From: Chloroflexota bacterium
Lineage (GTDB): Bacteria; Chloroflexota; Anaerolineae; Caldilineales; Caldilineaceae
Direction: 5' to 3'
Assembly (NCBI GenBank): GCA_003577005.1
Contig: QEUW01000009.1
Coordinates: 4,061 to 56,390 of the forward strand
Length of the DNA: 52,330 nucleotides
Both the position numbers and the translations under genes were made by a program. The notes beneath the pieces are model-generated. The model did not search any database, was not told the origin of the DNA, and saw only the letters and a program-made list of their open reading frames with translations. Shown piece by piece: positions 44,533 through 52,330 of the stretch. Positions within the stretch are counted from its first letter, which is position 1. The number at the start of each line of letters is the position of its first letter.

Positions 44533-44574
44533 TACTACGTTCTACGTTCTACGCTCTACATTCTGCGTTCTACT
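44533..44574. repeat. Heptad-phased tract 6 (single arm)
   Basis: A run of 7-base words (ACGTTCT, ACGTTCT, ACGCTCT, ACATTCT, GCGTTCT) ends at the stop of the minus-strand regulator gene. The words are those of the right arm of element 4 (24620-24650), but no complementary left arm is present. Confidence 0.75.
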
Positions 44575-45979
44575 TCAAAATATAGTATGTCGCTTTTTTA
44601 CTGCCAATACGTATCAACATATTCTTTTCCACCAGATCGGCCAGGTCGCGCCGGATGGTTTCGGCGCTGACACCGGGCGCCAGCTCCTGATATTCGCTGT
44701 TGGTGATGCGCCCGTGCGTCTGGATATACGCCAACGCTCGTTCTTGCCGTTCGTTGAGGAAGTGGTGGGCCCAGCGCTGTTGTTCGGGCCGGGCGCTGAC
44801 CAGGACATCGCCCGCCGAATAGAGCGTTACCTTGAAGCCGGCTGTTGTCTCCTCGAAGAGTGGTTCGGGCAGACCGGCCTCTTGCATGGTGGCGATCATG
44901 CGGTCGATACCGTAGCCCAGCCGCTCGACATAGCCCAGGTCGCTCAATACGGCGACGATGGCCTCGTTGCGGCTGTAGCGTTCATCCTTCAGGTTGGCCA
45001 ACGTCACATGGCCCGGGAGCCGGCCAGGGCTGTAGACCTCCAGCCGATCCTGGAACATGAGCAGCCGGATCCCTTCCCCGCGCACGCTGTAGTCGCGGTG
45101 CGCCACAGCATTGACGATGGCCTCGCGCACCACCGCCAGCGGATACTCGGTCGTCTCATCGCGGGCCAGGCCATTGATCTTCATCCCGCGGCGCATATTG
45201 CTGCCGACAAAGGCCTCGGCTTGGCGGATCTGATCGGCCAGCGCGCCGGTGATCTCCTGGCGCACAAATTCGTCCCCCATGGCCGCACCCATATAGCGCA
45301 CACAGATGATCTCGGCGCTGCGTACAAAGCGTTGCGGCTGGCGGCCAAAGAGAAGGATGCCGGCGATTGTGGGCGTCATGTCGCCGTTTGCCGCGGTCGT
45401 TACGCAGCCACGCGCTTGCAACGTCTGCACCGGGTCTTCATCCGGCGCAACTGCGATGCGGTCGAGATAGCGGTCGACCTGCTGAGGGTCGAGATCGGCC
45501 AGTGTGGCCCCCTCGGCTGGAAGGCTTTCGAAGCCGGCGTCGCCCCGTTCGAGGAGCAGGCGGCGCAGTTCGGGTGTGGTGAGCGGGCGGTTTTGGGCGG
45601 CAGTGCGCGTCAGGTAGCTGCCGTGCAGGCTGTAGAGGTGGGGTAGCCCCGGCGGCACCTGCACCACCACAACATTGCCGCGACTGCTGGTTGCCACCTG
45701 TGGCGCAGGTAAGATCAGCGGTGGGTCGGTGAGCAGCGTTGCCTCGATTACGCCTTCACGCACGCTGGAAAGATCATGCTGCTTTTGTGGAACCCCTTTG
45801 GCCGTCACGCCAATCAGCACCAGCCCGCCGTTGGCATTGGCCAGCGCCGCCAGCGTCTCAGCAATCGTCCGCTGAGAGGCGTTGGCTGGCAAAAAGGCGA
45901 TATGATCCTGCGGGCCGTTTTTCAGACATTCTAGCAATTCCACTTCGGGCATTGCTGCGAAATGGCGACGAATGAGCAT
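44570..45979 (-). CDS. AlbA_2/Schlafen-like ATP-binding transcriptional regulator with winged helix
   Basis: A 469-aa protein with an N-terminal AlbA_2/Schlafen-like DNA-binding domain ([14 protein letters not shown]), a central histidine-kinase-like ATPase domain ([15 protein letters not shown] with N-box-like motif) and a C-terminal winged helix (about 425-465, [16 protein letters not shown]). Such proteins are predicted ATP-dependent transcriptional regulators; their target is unknown. The usual acidic EFK stretch at the start of the AlbA domain reads HIAFLP here, so this half may be degenerate. Start is uncertain: 46039, 45979 and 45952 are all in frame without a strong Shine-Dalgarno; 46039 would overlap the lipoprotein gene by 25 bases. 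Confidence 0.82.
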   Translation of the reverse strand: MLIRRHFAAMPEVELLECLKNGPQDHIAFLPANASQRTIAETLAALANANGGLVLIGVTAKGVPQKQHDLSSVREGVIEATLLTDPPLILPAPQVATSSRGNVVVVQVPPGLPHLYSLHGSYLTRTAAQNRPLTTPELRRLLLERGDAGFESLPAEGATLADLDPQQVDRYLDRIAVAPDEDPVQTLQARGCVTTAANGDMTPTIAGILLFGRQPQRFVRSAEIICVRYMGAAMGDEFVRQEITGALADQIRQAEAFVGSNMRRGMKINGLARDETTEYPLAVVREAIVNAVAHRDYSVRGEGIRLLMFQDRLEVYSPGRLPGHVTLANLKDERYSRNEAIVAVLSDLGYVERLGYGIDRMIATMQEAGLPEPLFEETTAGFKVTLYSAGDVLVSARPEQQRWAHHFLNERQERALAYIQTHGRITNSEYQELAPGVSAETIRRDLADLVEKNMLIRIGSKKATYYILK

Positions 45980-46014
45980 GGCAACGTTTAGGATTACAGA
46001 TAAACGACGATAGT

Positions 46015-47259
46015 TCAGAGGCCGAGAATCTGCCGGCATGATAACCCAACTACTCCAGGGGATGCCGGAATGGAGAGTACGTTCCGCACAAAGAGACGGT
46101 GGGGCGTCGCTGGTTCCGCCAGCGGCGGTTGATGGTCGAGTTCAAAAAGCAGCCAGCGCTGTTCAGCCGGCCCCTGCTCTCCCTCCGGCCTCACCACTAC
46201 CTGGGCGCAGACCGGCATAATCCGTTCCAAGCTGGGGCTGGCGTTCTCAAGCTCGCGTACTGCCACGGTTGGATAGCCGAGGATTTCTTCGACACGGTCG
46301 AGAATGTCGAAACCGATGAGCTGGCTGATGCTCGCCTGTCTTGCTGAGTCTTCGCGCAGAGCCGGTGTCGAGAGCGCAAGCCTGTGGTCAGGATGCAGCA
46401 GATACGCAAGGACAACCCCTTCGGGATAAAAGGGGTGGGCTGGCGGGCCGTGACAGAAGTGCAACCCCAGGTCGGTCTCGGTAAAACGGATCGCCTGCTG
46501 GTACGCCGCCGGATCAAAAGTTTCCGCCTCGACCAGGTCGTGGCGAACTTTGCGACAGAAAAGGTTGCGGTCGTGGAGCGGCACTGTGCTTACAATCGAG
46601 AGGATGGGTGCCGGCGCCCGCTGCCACGCCGCCCAGTCCACGCCCTCGAAGCCACCCGGCGCGTAGAGTTGCGCCACGCCGTAGCCCTCGTTGACGCTCC
46701 GCCACCAGACAAAGGTAAGATAGGTATCGCCCCCCCGCAAGATCAGCAAGTCGGGCCGGGCCGGTGTGGCGTCAAAACCGGCGCCCGTATAAGCCACCTG
46801 GGTGACAACCACCGCATCCCGTTGATCAGGCGCTGCGATAAACCCCTGGCCGGAACCCGTCCAGTAGTTGGGCAGGATCGGGTAGGGGTTGAGAAAACTG
46901 CTGGGCCGGATCGCCAGCCGCTCATTTTCATCGGTGACTACCGCCTCGGACTGTGGGTCGAGGATCAGCGCACCCACCGGCCCCACCCCCCCGCTGTGGT
47001 CGTAGGTATAGAGCAAGAGATATTCGCTGGCGTCGTCATCATCGATGTTGATGGTTTGCAACTGGCCGACCGGTTGCCAGTCGGGTGGCAGAAAGTCGGT
47101 CAGGTCGAGCGTGAGCGTGGCTTGGCGGTTGACAAAGGGCAGACAGCCGCCGAGCAGCAGCGCCGCCAGCAGCAAAATCGACCACGCACCGATCCGCAAG
47201 CGGTGGAGGAAGGAGTATCGGAGAATGAGAACGCGTACAGCCAAATGACCGTGTGTCAT
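46015..47259 (-). CDS. Lipoprotein of unknown function, 414 aa
   Basis: An exported lipoprotein: a hydrophobic signal ([14 protein letters not shown]) ends in the lipobox LLGGC with the lipidated Cys near residue 39. The mature part is beta-rich with Asp clusters ([15 protein letters not shown]) resembling calcium-binding or repeat loops near its start; I do not recognise the family. An alternative TTG start lies at 47265. It overlaps or abuts the regulator gene downstream on the same strand, suggesting that they form one transcript. Confidence 0.65.
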   Translation of the reverse strand: MTHGHLAVRVLILRYSFLHRLRIGAWSILLLAALLLGGCLPFVNRQATLTLDLTDFLPPDWQPVGQLQTINIDDDDASEYLLLYTYDHSGGVGPVGALILDPQSEAVVTDENERLAIRPSSFLNPYPILPNYWTGSGQGFIAAPDQRDAVVVTQVAYTGAGFDATPARPDLLILRGGDTYLTFVWWRSVNEGYGVAQLYAPGGFEGVDWAAWQRAPAPILSIVSTVPLHDRNLFCRKVRHDLVEAETFDPAAYQQAIRFTETDLGLHFCHGPPAHPFYPEGVVLAYLLHPDHRLALSTPALREDSARQASISQLIGFDILDRVEEILGYPTVAVRELENASPSLERIMPVCAQVVVRPEGEQGPAEQRWLLFELDHQPPLAEPATPHRLFVRNVLSIPASPGVVGLSCRQILGL

Positions 47260-47391
47260 GAACAACCATCATTAGTAGGCGAACAGGCGCACAGAATGGC
47301 AAAAGCCACTCAAATTGTAGCCTAGATCTGCCCACAATGGTAAATTCTGACGGGCCCTCCGGGAGGTGGCTGCGGAGTCGCTGGTTGTATG

Positions 47392-47739
47392 CTACAGGAA
47401 GTAGGCCAACACGAAGATCGCCAGTTGCACGGCGAATGTCCAGCCGAAGAGTTTCCACGACTGCGAAGTGCCAACACGGCGGCTATGGTACTCGCCCGTG
47501 GCAATGGCGAATATCGCTACGGCCACGCCCAAGATCAACACGACGATGTTGCTCAGTGTCGCGCCCGACCAGTAGGCATTTTCAACCCGGCGGGGAAACT
47601 GGCCGCCCTGGCTGACAATAAAGACAAAAAGGCGCAGCACGAGGTCGCGCACAACGACGATTTCGACCATTGCCACCCCCACGCTGCCCAACCAAAGGAG
47701 AAGCGCCAGCGGGCCAGCACCAAAACGCAACCACTTCAT
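47392..47739 (-). CDS. Three-TM membrane protein, 115 aa, unknown function
   Basis: A hydrophobic protein with about three TM segments (8-30, 63-82 and 95-114) and a central loop containing PRRVENAYWSG. No family is recognised and no clear Shine-Dalgarno precedes ATG 47739. It starts just after the OppF-like stop, separated by 15 bases, so it may be the last gene of the transporter operon. Confidence 0.6.
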   Translation of the reverse strand: MKWLRFGAGPLALLLWLGSVGVAMVEIVVVRDLVLRLFVFIVSQGGQFPRRVENAYWSGATLSNIVVLILGVAVAIFAIATGEYHSRRVGTSQSWKLFGWTFAVQLAIFVLAYFL

Positions 47740-47754
47740 CCGGGGCGCACCAGT

Positions 47755-48798
47755 CTAGGTGACCCCTTGCAAGGTCAGCTCTTCGGCCAGGTGGCAGGCC
47801 ACAAAGTGATCCGGCTCGACCTCGCGCAGGCGGGGCGTCTCGCTCTTGCAGAGGTCGCGGGCATAGCGGCAGCGAGGGTGGAAATAACAGCCGGGCGGTG
47901 GGTTGGCCGGGTCGGGCACCTGCCCTTCGAGCGGAATACGGTTGGAGAGGTTGCGCGGGTCGGGTTTGGGCACGGCAGACAGCAACGCCTCGGTGTACGG
48001 GTGTAACGGGTGGCTGTAGAGCTCTTCCGAAGTCGCCATTTCCACCAGCCGCCCCACGTACATGACTGCAACCCGGTCGGAGATATGCTCCACCACGCTG
48101 AGGTCGTGGGCCACAAAGAGATAGGTGAGGCCAAACTCCTTCTGCAGATCCTGCAACAGGTTGAGCGTCTGCGCCTGGATCGACACATCGAGCGCCGAAA
48201 CCGGCTCGTCGAGGATGATCAGCGACGGGCGCAGGGCGAGCGCACGGGCGATCCCAATGCGCTGGCGCTGGCCGCCGGAGAATTCATGGGGGTAGCGGCT
48301 CATGTGCTCGCGGCGCAGACCGACCGCCTCCAATAACTGTTCAATGTCGTCGTCAGTCTTGGCGCCCATGTCCAGACCGTGGACTTGCAGCGGTTCGCGG
48401 ATGATCTCGGAGACGCTCATGCGCGGGTTGAGCGAATTGATGGGGTCCTGGAAGATCATGGCGATCTCGCGGCGCACGAGCTTTAGTTTGTCCTTGGGCA
48501 GTGACAGAAAGTCCACTTCCTTTTCATTGCCGTTGCCTGCCAGCACCCGGCTGCGAAACGTGACCTTGCCCTCGGTCGGCTCATAGAGGCGGATGGCGGT
48601 GCGGCTGGCTGTCGTCTTGCCGCAGCCGCTCTCGCCTACCAGGCCCAACGTCTCGCCTCTGCGGATAAAAAAGCTCACGTCATCCACGGCTTTGACCTGT
48701 CCGATCACGCGGCGCAACAGCCCGCGCTGGATTGGGAAGTACTTCTTCAGGCCCTGGACATCGAGCAACACTTCACCGTGCTTCGACTGCTGCGCCAT
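47755..48798 (-). CDS. Oligopeptide-type ABC transporter ATP-binding protein (OppF/DppF family)
   Basis: A 347-aa ATPase. Walker A is GESGCGKT (55-62), the Q-loop is in IFQDP, the signature [15 protein letters not shown], Walker [13 protein letters not shown] and the switch His in FVAHDLSVV. The C-terminal oligopeptide extension has the Cys-rich stretch [10 protein letters not shown] ending VACH. It pairs with the OppD-like ATPase encoded upstream, whose 3' end it overlaps by 26 bases. GAGGTGAAGC precedes ATG 48798. Confidence 0.94.
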   Translation of the reverse strand: MAQQSKHGEVLLDVQGLKKYFPIQRGLLRRVIGQVKAVDDVSFFIRRGETLGLVGESGCGKTTASRTAIRLYEPTEGKVTFRSRVLAGNGNEKEVDFLSLPKDKLKLVRREIAMIFQDPINSLNPRMSVSEIIREPLQVHGLDMGAKTDDDIEQLLEAVGLRREHMSRYPHEFSGGQRQRIGIARALALRPSLIILDEPVSALDVSIQAQTLNLLQDLQKEFGLTYLFVAHDLSVVEHISDRVAVMYVGRLVEMATSEELYSHPLHPYTEALLSAVPKPDPRNLSNRIPLEGQVPDPANPPPGCYFHPRCRYARDLCKSETPRLREVEPDHFVACHLAEELTLQGVT

Positions 48799-49897
48799 GC
48801 TTCACCTCGCTCATCACCTTTTCATCATACAGCAGGCACGCGGCCTGGTGGCCGTTGCCGACCGTGAGCAGCGCCGGCTCGATCCGGTTACAGAGACCCG
48901 GTATCATCTCCGGGCAGCGGTCGCTGAAGGGGCAACCTGTGGGGATGCTAAAGACATCGGGCACCATGCCCCGGATCGCTTCCAACCGGCCGCCGCGCAC
49001 CTTACCGATCTTGGGGATCGATCGGAGCAGCGCCCTGGTATACGGGTGTTTGGGGTTGTAGAAAATATCATCCACGCTCCCGCTTTCGACGATGCGCCCC
49101 AGATACATCACCGCCACATCCTTGGCCATCTCGGCAATGACGCCCAGATCATGGGTGATATACATGATGGCCATGCCAAACTCGGCCTGAAGATCGCGCA
49201 TGAGGTCGTTGATCTGCGCCTGGGTCGTGACATCCAACGCGGTGGTCGGTTCGTCGGCAATGAGCAGGCTGGGGTTGCACGAGAGCGCAATGGCGATCAT
49301 CACCCGCTGGCGCTGGCCGCCGCTCAACTGGTGCGGGTAGCTGTCCACCCGCTGGCCGGGCCGCGGGATGCCGACTTTGGCGAGCATCTGCACGGCAATC
49401 TCGCGAGCCTCTTCTTTGGTGACATTGCGGTGCGCCCGGATGGCCTCTTCCATTTGCGTTGTGACTTTTTTGAAAGGTGTCAGGTGAAGCATCACCGCCT
49501 CGCCGATATGCACCCCTGCCGTGTAAACAGGCGTCAGCGAACTCATCGGCTCCTGGAAGATCATGGCGATCTCCCCCCCACGCAGGCTGCGGATCTTGTC
49601 GCCGTCGGGGTGCAGCTTGGTGATGTCGATGATCTCCTCACTGGCCGTGGCGCCCTGGGCGCGCTGGCGCTGGTGGAAGAGGATCTGCCCGTCCACGATC
49701 TTGCCGTTCTTGGCCAGCAGCTGCATGATCGCCCGCGCCGTCACCGACTTGCCCGACCCGCTCTCGCCGATGATGCCCAGCGTCCGGCCGCGGTGGATGG
49801 TAAAATTGACCCCTTCTAGCGCCCGCACAATCCCCCGCCGCACCTGAAAATGGACACGAAGATTTTTGACTTCTAGGAGAACGGAATCGTCATTCAT
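48773..49897 (-). CDS. Oligopeptide-type ABC transporter ATP-binding protein (OppD/DppD family)
   Basis: A 374-aa ATPase with Walker A GESGSGKS, signature [15 protein letters not shown], Walker [13 protein letters not shown] and ITHDLGV. The C-terminal extension contains the Cys-rich [11 protein letters not shown] and GLCNRIEP. It energises import together with OppF. GTGGAGAAACTTC precedes ATG 49897; a TGG-MWRNF in-frame extension to 49912 is not needed. The permease genes lie directly upstream on the same strand. Confidence 0.94.
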   Translation of the reverse strand: MNDDSVLLEVKNLRVHFQVRRGIVRALEGVNFTIHRGRTLGIIGESGSGKSVTARAIMQLLAKNGKIVDGQILFHQRQRAQGATASEEIIDITKLHPDGDKIRSLRGGEIAMIFQEPMSSLTPVYTAGVHIGEAVMLHLTPFKKVTTQMEEAIRAHRNVTKEEAREIAVQMLAKVGIPRPGQRVDSYPHQLSGGQRQRVMIAIALSCNPSLLIADEPTTALDVTTQAQINDLMRDLQAEFGMAIMYITHDLGVIAEMAKDVAVMYLGRIVESGSVDDIFYNPKHPYTRALLRSIPKIGKVRGGRLEAIRGMVPDVFSIPTGCPFSDRCPEMIPGLCNRIEPALLTVGNGHQAACLLYDEKVMSEVKHGAAVEAR

Positions 49898-49930
49898 GAA
49901 GTTTCTCCACAACGTGGTGCGTGGCGCATG

Positions 49931-51076
49931 TTACCGCCCGCTATACGGGTCCAACGCATCGCGCAGCCCATCGCCCAGCATATTGAAACCGAGGATGGCG
50001 ATGATGATAAAGGGTACCGGGGTAAGGAGCCACGGCGCAAAGTTGATCGCTCGCACGCTGGAGACCTCCTGCAACAAGACGCCCCAACTGGTGAGCGGAG
50101 GGCGCAGACCTAGGCCCAACCAACTCAGCGCCGTCTCGGCCAGGATCATGCCAGGGATGGCCAATGTGGCGATGACGATGATGTGGCTCATCGCACCGGG
50201 GATCAGGTGGCGGAACATGAGGCGCCGGTCGCTGGCGCCAAAGCTGCGGGCGGCGAGCACATACTCGCGTTCGCGCAACGAGAGCACCAGCCCGCGCACC
50301 TGGCGCGCCAGCCCCCCCCAACGCACAAAAGCCAGGATGAGCGTGAGCATAAAGTAGACCCAGATGGGCGACCACTGGGGCGGAATCGCCGCGGCCAATG
50401 CCATAAAGAGGGGAATATCCGGGAAGGCCGATAAGAATTCGGTGACGCGCTGTACTACGTTATCGGTCGACCCGCCGTAAAAACCAGAGATCACGCCAAA
50501 GACCGAGCCGAGCACGAGCGTGAGGACCTGCCCAATCAGACCAACCAGCAGTGAGAGGCGCCCGCCATATACGATGCGCGAGAAAATATCACGCCCCAGC
50601 CGGTCGGTGCCAAAGATATAGGCGTGCGCCTCGGCGTCGTCGGGATGTGTCCCAAATAGATGGCGGTTTCCTGGGATCAGGCCGGCGAGCTTGTAGGGTT
50701 CGCCCTGGACAAAGAAGTAGAGCGGGTAGCGCTTGGTGGTGTCAACTTCATAGTACCGTTTGCGCAACTGCATGTCCACCTTCTGTTCCAGCCCATAGAC
50801 AAAAGGCCGCAGATGGAAGTTCCCCTCTACATCGATAAAGCGCGGCCATTGTGGGCGCGCTTCGAGATAGTCGGACTTGTGCTCCAACAGATAGGGTGCG
50901 GCAAACTCCGCCAGCACGGCGAAGAAGAGGTAAAAACTGAGCACAATGAACGCGCCCAGCACCGCCAACCGGTTGCGCTTAAACTTCCACCAGACCAGGC
51001 TCCAGTAGCTCTGGCTGATCGCCTTGGCCTGTTGTGTCGGGCGTACAGCAGCGCCCGCAGCTTCCGCAACGGCCAT
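49931..51076 (-). CDS. Oligopeptide-type ABC transporter permease (OppC/DppC family), long form
   Basis: A 381-aa permease with the OppC core: an N-terminal TM, a periplasmic insert of about 90 residues (rich in Tyr, Arg and Pro) before FGTDRLGRDIFSR, and the EAA-like loop REYVLAARSFGASDRRLMFRHL. It is longer than average because of that insert, as in some Chloroflexota and Thermus-group importers. GGAGGTGAGT precedes ATG 51076. It works with the preceding permease and the two ATPases downstream. Confidence 0.92.
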   Translation of the reverse strand: MAVAEAAGAAVRPTQQAKAISQSYWSLVWWKFKRNRLAVLGAFIVLSFYLFFAVLAEFAAPYLLEHKSDYLEARPQWPRFIDVEGNFHLRPFVYGLEQKVDMQLRKRYYEVDTTKRYPLYFFVQGEPYKLAGLIPGNRHLFGTHPDDAEAHAYIFGTDRLGRDIFSRIVYGGRLSLLVGLIGQVLTLVLGSVFGVISGFYGGSTDNVVQRVTEFLSAFPDIPLFMALAAAIPPQWSPIWVYFMLTLILAFVRWGGLARQVRGLVLSLREREYVLAARSFGASDRRLMFRHLIPGAMSHIIVIATLAIPGMILAETALSWLGLGLRPPLTSWGVLLQEVSSVRAINFAPWLLTPVPFIIIAILGFNMLGDGLRDALDPYSGR

Positions 51077-51092
51077 ACTCACCTCCGGTTCT

Positions 51093-51174
51093 GGGGGGAA
51101 TAGGGGGTGGGGAGTAGGGGGTGGGAGACATGGTTACACCCCACTCCCTATTCCCCATTCCCCACTCCCTAATC
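51093..51174. repeat. Heptad-phased inverted repeat 7
   Basis: G-rich 7-base words (GGGAATA, GGGGGTG, GGGAGTA, GGGGGTG) on the left are faced by C-rich words (CCCACTC, CCTATTC, CCCATTC, CCCACTC) on the right. The arms fold imperfectly across a short AC-rich centre. It fills the gap between the two permease genes. Confidence 0.85.
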
Positions 51175-52155
51175 ATATCGAATCCGCGGATCCGCCCACG
51201 CCAACACAATATCCGACAACAGGTTGCCGATCAGCAAGAGCATGGTAAAGAAGACCAGGCAGGTGCCGGCCAGATACATATCCTGGCGTTGCAGCGCCCG
51301 CACAAAGAGCGGGCCAATGGTGGGCAGGTTCAAGACGATGGAGACCAGCGCGCTGCCAACGATGATGTTGGGGATCGCCTCCGAACCCAGAATTACGATC
51401 AAGGGGTTGATGGCGATGCGCACCGCATGTTTCCAGACGACGACACGATTCTTGAGACCGCGCGCTCGCGCCGCTTCGACAAAGGGTTGGCCCAGCGTGT
51501 CCAGCAGATTGCCGCGCATGATCCGCATGAGACCCGCCGTCCCCGTCACCGCCGAGATCAGCGCCGGCAGCCACAGATGTTTGAGTAGGTCGATGACCTT
51601 GCCCACACTCCACGGCGCGTCCCGATATTCGGACGAGAAGAGGCCGCCAATGTCCTGCCCAAAATAGACGACGGCAAAGAAGAGGACGATCAGGGCAAAG
51701 AGAAAGCCCGGCATTCCCAACCCAATAAAACTGATCACGGTAAATATCTGGTCGCCGATGGAATACTGGTTTACGGCCGAGTAAACACCGATGGGGATGG
51801 CAATGGCCCAGGTGAGGATCAGCGTAGCCAGGGCCAGAAGCACAGTTAAGAGCAGGCGCTGGCCGATCAGGTCGCGCACCGGACGTTCAAATTCAAACGA
51901 CTCGCCAAAGTCACCGCGGACGAAATTGGTCGCCCATGTCACATACCGTTCGAGCAAGGGTCGATCCAGCCCATAGCGCGCCCGGTATTCGTTGATGCGC
52001 AACTCGGCGCTGCGGTCTCCACGGGCCTGCAAATCGGCGATCTTTTGGGTCAAGAAATCACCGGGTGGCAGCTCGATGATCAGAAACCCGACAAACGAAA
52101 CCAGCACCGTCATGACCAGTGCGTAGCCCAGGCGACGAGTAATGTAGGCCAGCAT
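51169..52155 (-). CDS. Oligopeptide-type ABC transporter permease (OppB/DppB family)
   Basis: A 328-aa permease with an N-terminal TM, the extracytoplasmic RARYGLDRPLLERY segment and five more TM segments. The EAA loop reads FVEAARARGLKNRVV. GGGGAGGTACT precedes ATG 52155. It is the first gene of the right-hand importer, whose binding protein would lie beyond the right edge, as no binding-protein gene is within the window on this side. Confidence 0.92.
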   Translation of the reverse strand: MLAYITRRLGYALVMTVLVSFVGFLIIELPPGDFLTQKIADLQARGDRSAELRINEYRARYGLDRPLLERYVTWATNFVRGDFGESFEFERPVRDLIGQRLLLTVLLALATLILTWAIAIPIGVYSAVNQYSIGDQIFTVISFIGLGMPGFLFALIVLFFAVVYFGQDIGGLFSSEYRDAPWSVGKVIDLLKHLWLPALISAVTGTAGLMRIMRGNLLDTLGQPFVEAARARGLKNRVVVWKHAVRIAINPLIVILGSEAIPNIIVGSALVSIVLNLPTIGPLFVRALQRQDMYLAGTCLVFFTMLLLIGNLLSDIVLAWADPRIRYD

Positions 52156-52175
52156 AGTACCTCCCCGGAAGTAGG

Positions 52176-52244
52176 AGGTGCGATGCACTTTTCAAGTGCG
52201 TTGCACCGGTAACGCCCTGTCTAGCCTGATGTGTCAGTACACCT
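52176..52244. repeat. Dispersed hairpin with GTGCGATGCA core, copy 2
   Basis: AGGTGCGATGCACTT (52176-52190), loop TTC, and AAGTGCGTTGCACC (52194-52207) repeat the inner stem of 34069-34101, and the following TGTGTCAGTACACC (52230-52243) matches its right flank. The loop TTC is the complement of the GAA loop in the other copy. Confidence 0.8.
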
Positions 52245-52254
52245 TGTTCCTACG

Positions 52255-52330
52255 TCACGATTCAGCCTCATCGTACTCGTTCTCGTACTCGACAAAGATC
52301 TTGGAGAACGAGAACGAGAACGAGAACGAG
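52255..52330. repeat. Hexamer-phased tract with inverted arms (window edge)
   Basis: CGTACT/CGTTCT words at 52273-52292 face a run of GAGAAC hexamers from about 52312 to the right edge. The two sides are complementary. The period is 6, unlike the 7-base elements elsewhere. The element continues past the window. Confidence 0.75.

Noticed and set aside
44714..45646. 310-codon plus-strand ORF
   Set aside because: Antisense to the AlbA-like regulator; composition rich in His/Gly/Arg typical of shadow frames.
48593..49819. 408-codon plus-strand ORF
   Set aside because: Antisense to the OppD/OppF-like ATPases, whose Walker motifs are clear.
51093..51174. Tandem repeats considered as CRISPR
   Set aside because: Units are 7 bases without spacers, with an inverted partner; no repeat of CRISPR length and no cas gene in the window.

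Overview
The window looks like chromosomal DNA of a Chloroflexota bacterium, probably Anaerolineae or Caldilineae. This is inferred from GC-rich coding, many sugar, peptide and polyamine ABC transporters, a PdxS/PdxT pair, a putative F420-type (DDN-like) enzyme, an NfeD-slipin pair, large secreted proteins, Uma2 and CHAT/NACHT proteins, and a thiolase beside DUF35-type Zn-ribbon/OB-fold proteins. No rRNA, tRNA, transposase or CRISPR array was seen.

Layout. 1-2308 (minus): a truncated FAD monooxygenase and an MFS transporter. 2389-6298 (plus): an operon with an unrecognised 173-aa protein, a metal-dependent amidohydrolase and two sugar-type ABC permeases without a binding protein or ATPase. 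6317-8029 (minus): a secreted DNRLRE/Fn3-like protein. 8370-11397: a small membrane protein, then NfeD and slipin. 11446-14533: a 50-aa membrane protein, an extended SDR, and pdxS/pdxT for vitamin B6. 14553-19543: small accessory genes (DUF421, DDN-like, GyrI-like, three membrane proteins, FRG domain). 19732-24584: potA-Uma2-potB-potC-potD polyamine importer. 24654-27536: two peptide-type permeases and an SDR. 27717-31990: a two-gene operon with its own strong promoter, encoding a CHAT-NACHT-multipass membrane protein and a protein with an HEVAH metalloprotease motif. 32238-35762: a peptide-type binding protein and a YtcJ-like amidohydrolase. 36304-40341 (minus): a 1345-aa secreted subtilase. 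40631-41992: a DEAD-box helicase. 41989-44356 (minus): pterin dehydratase, split Zn-ribbon/OB-fold pair, thiolase. 44570-47739 (minus): an AlbA/Schlafen-like regulator, a lipoprotein, a membrane protein. 47755-52155 (minus): a second peptide-type importer (two ATPases, two permeases) whose binding protein should lie beyond the right edge.

The best candidate for an undescribed system is the coupled CHAT-NACHT-TM plus HExxH pair. It joins a caspase-like protease, a STAND NTPase switch and a membrane module in one chain, with a second putative protease one base downstream, and it sits between peptide-transport permeases and a matching binding protein. That layout resembles conflict or defence operons, but the function is inferred.

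A second signal runs through the whole window. Many intergenic gaps, mostly next to transporter genes, carry imperfect hairpins built of 7-bp tandem words. Each locus has its own word, but the 7-bp period and the inverted-repeat design are shared. A separate dispersed hairpin with a GTGCGATGCA core occurs at two or three sites.
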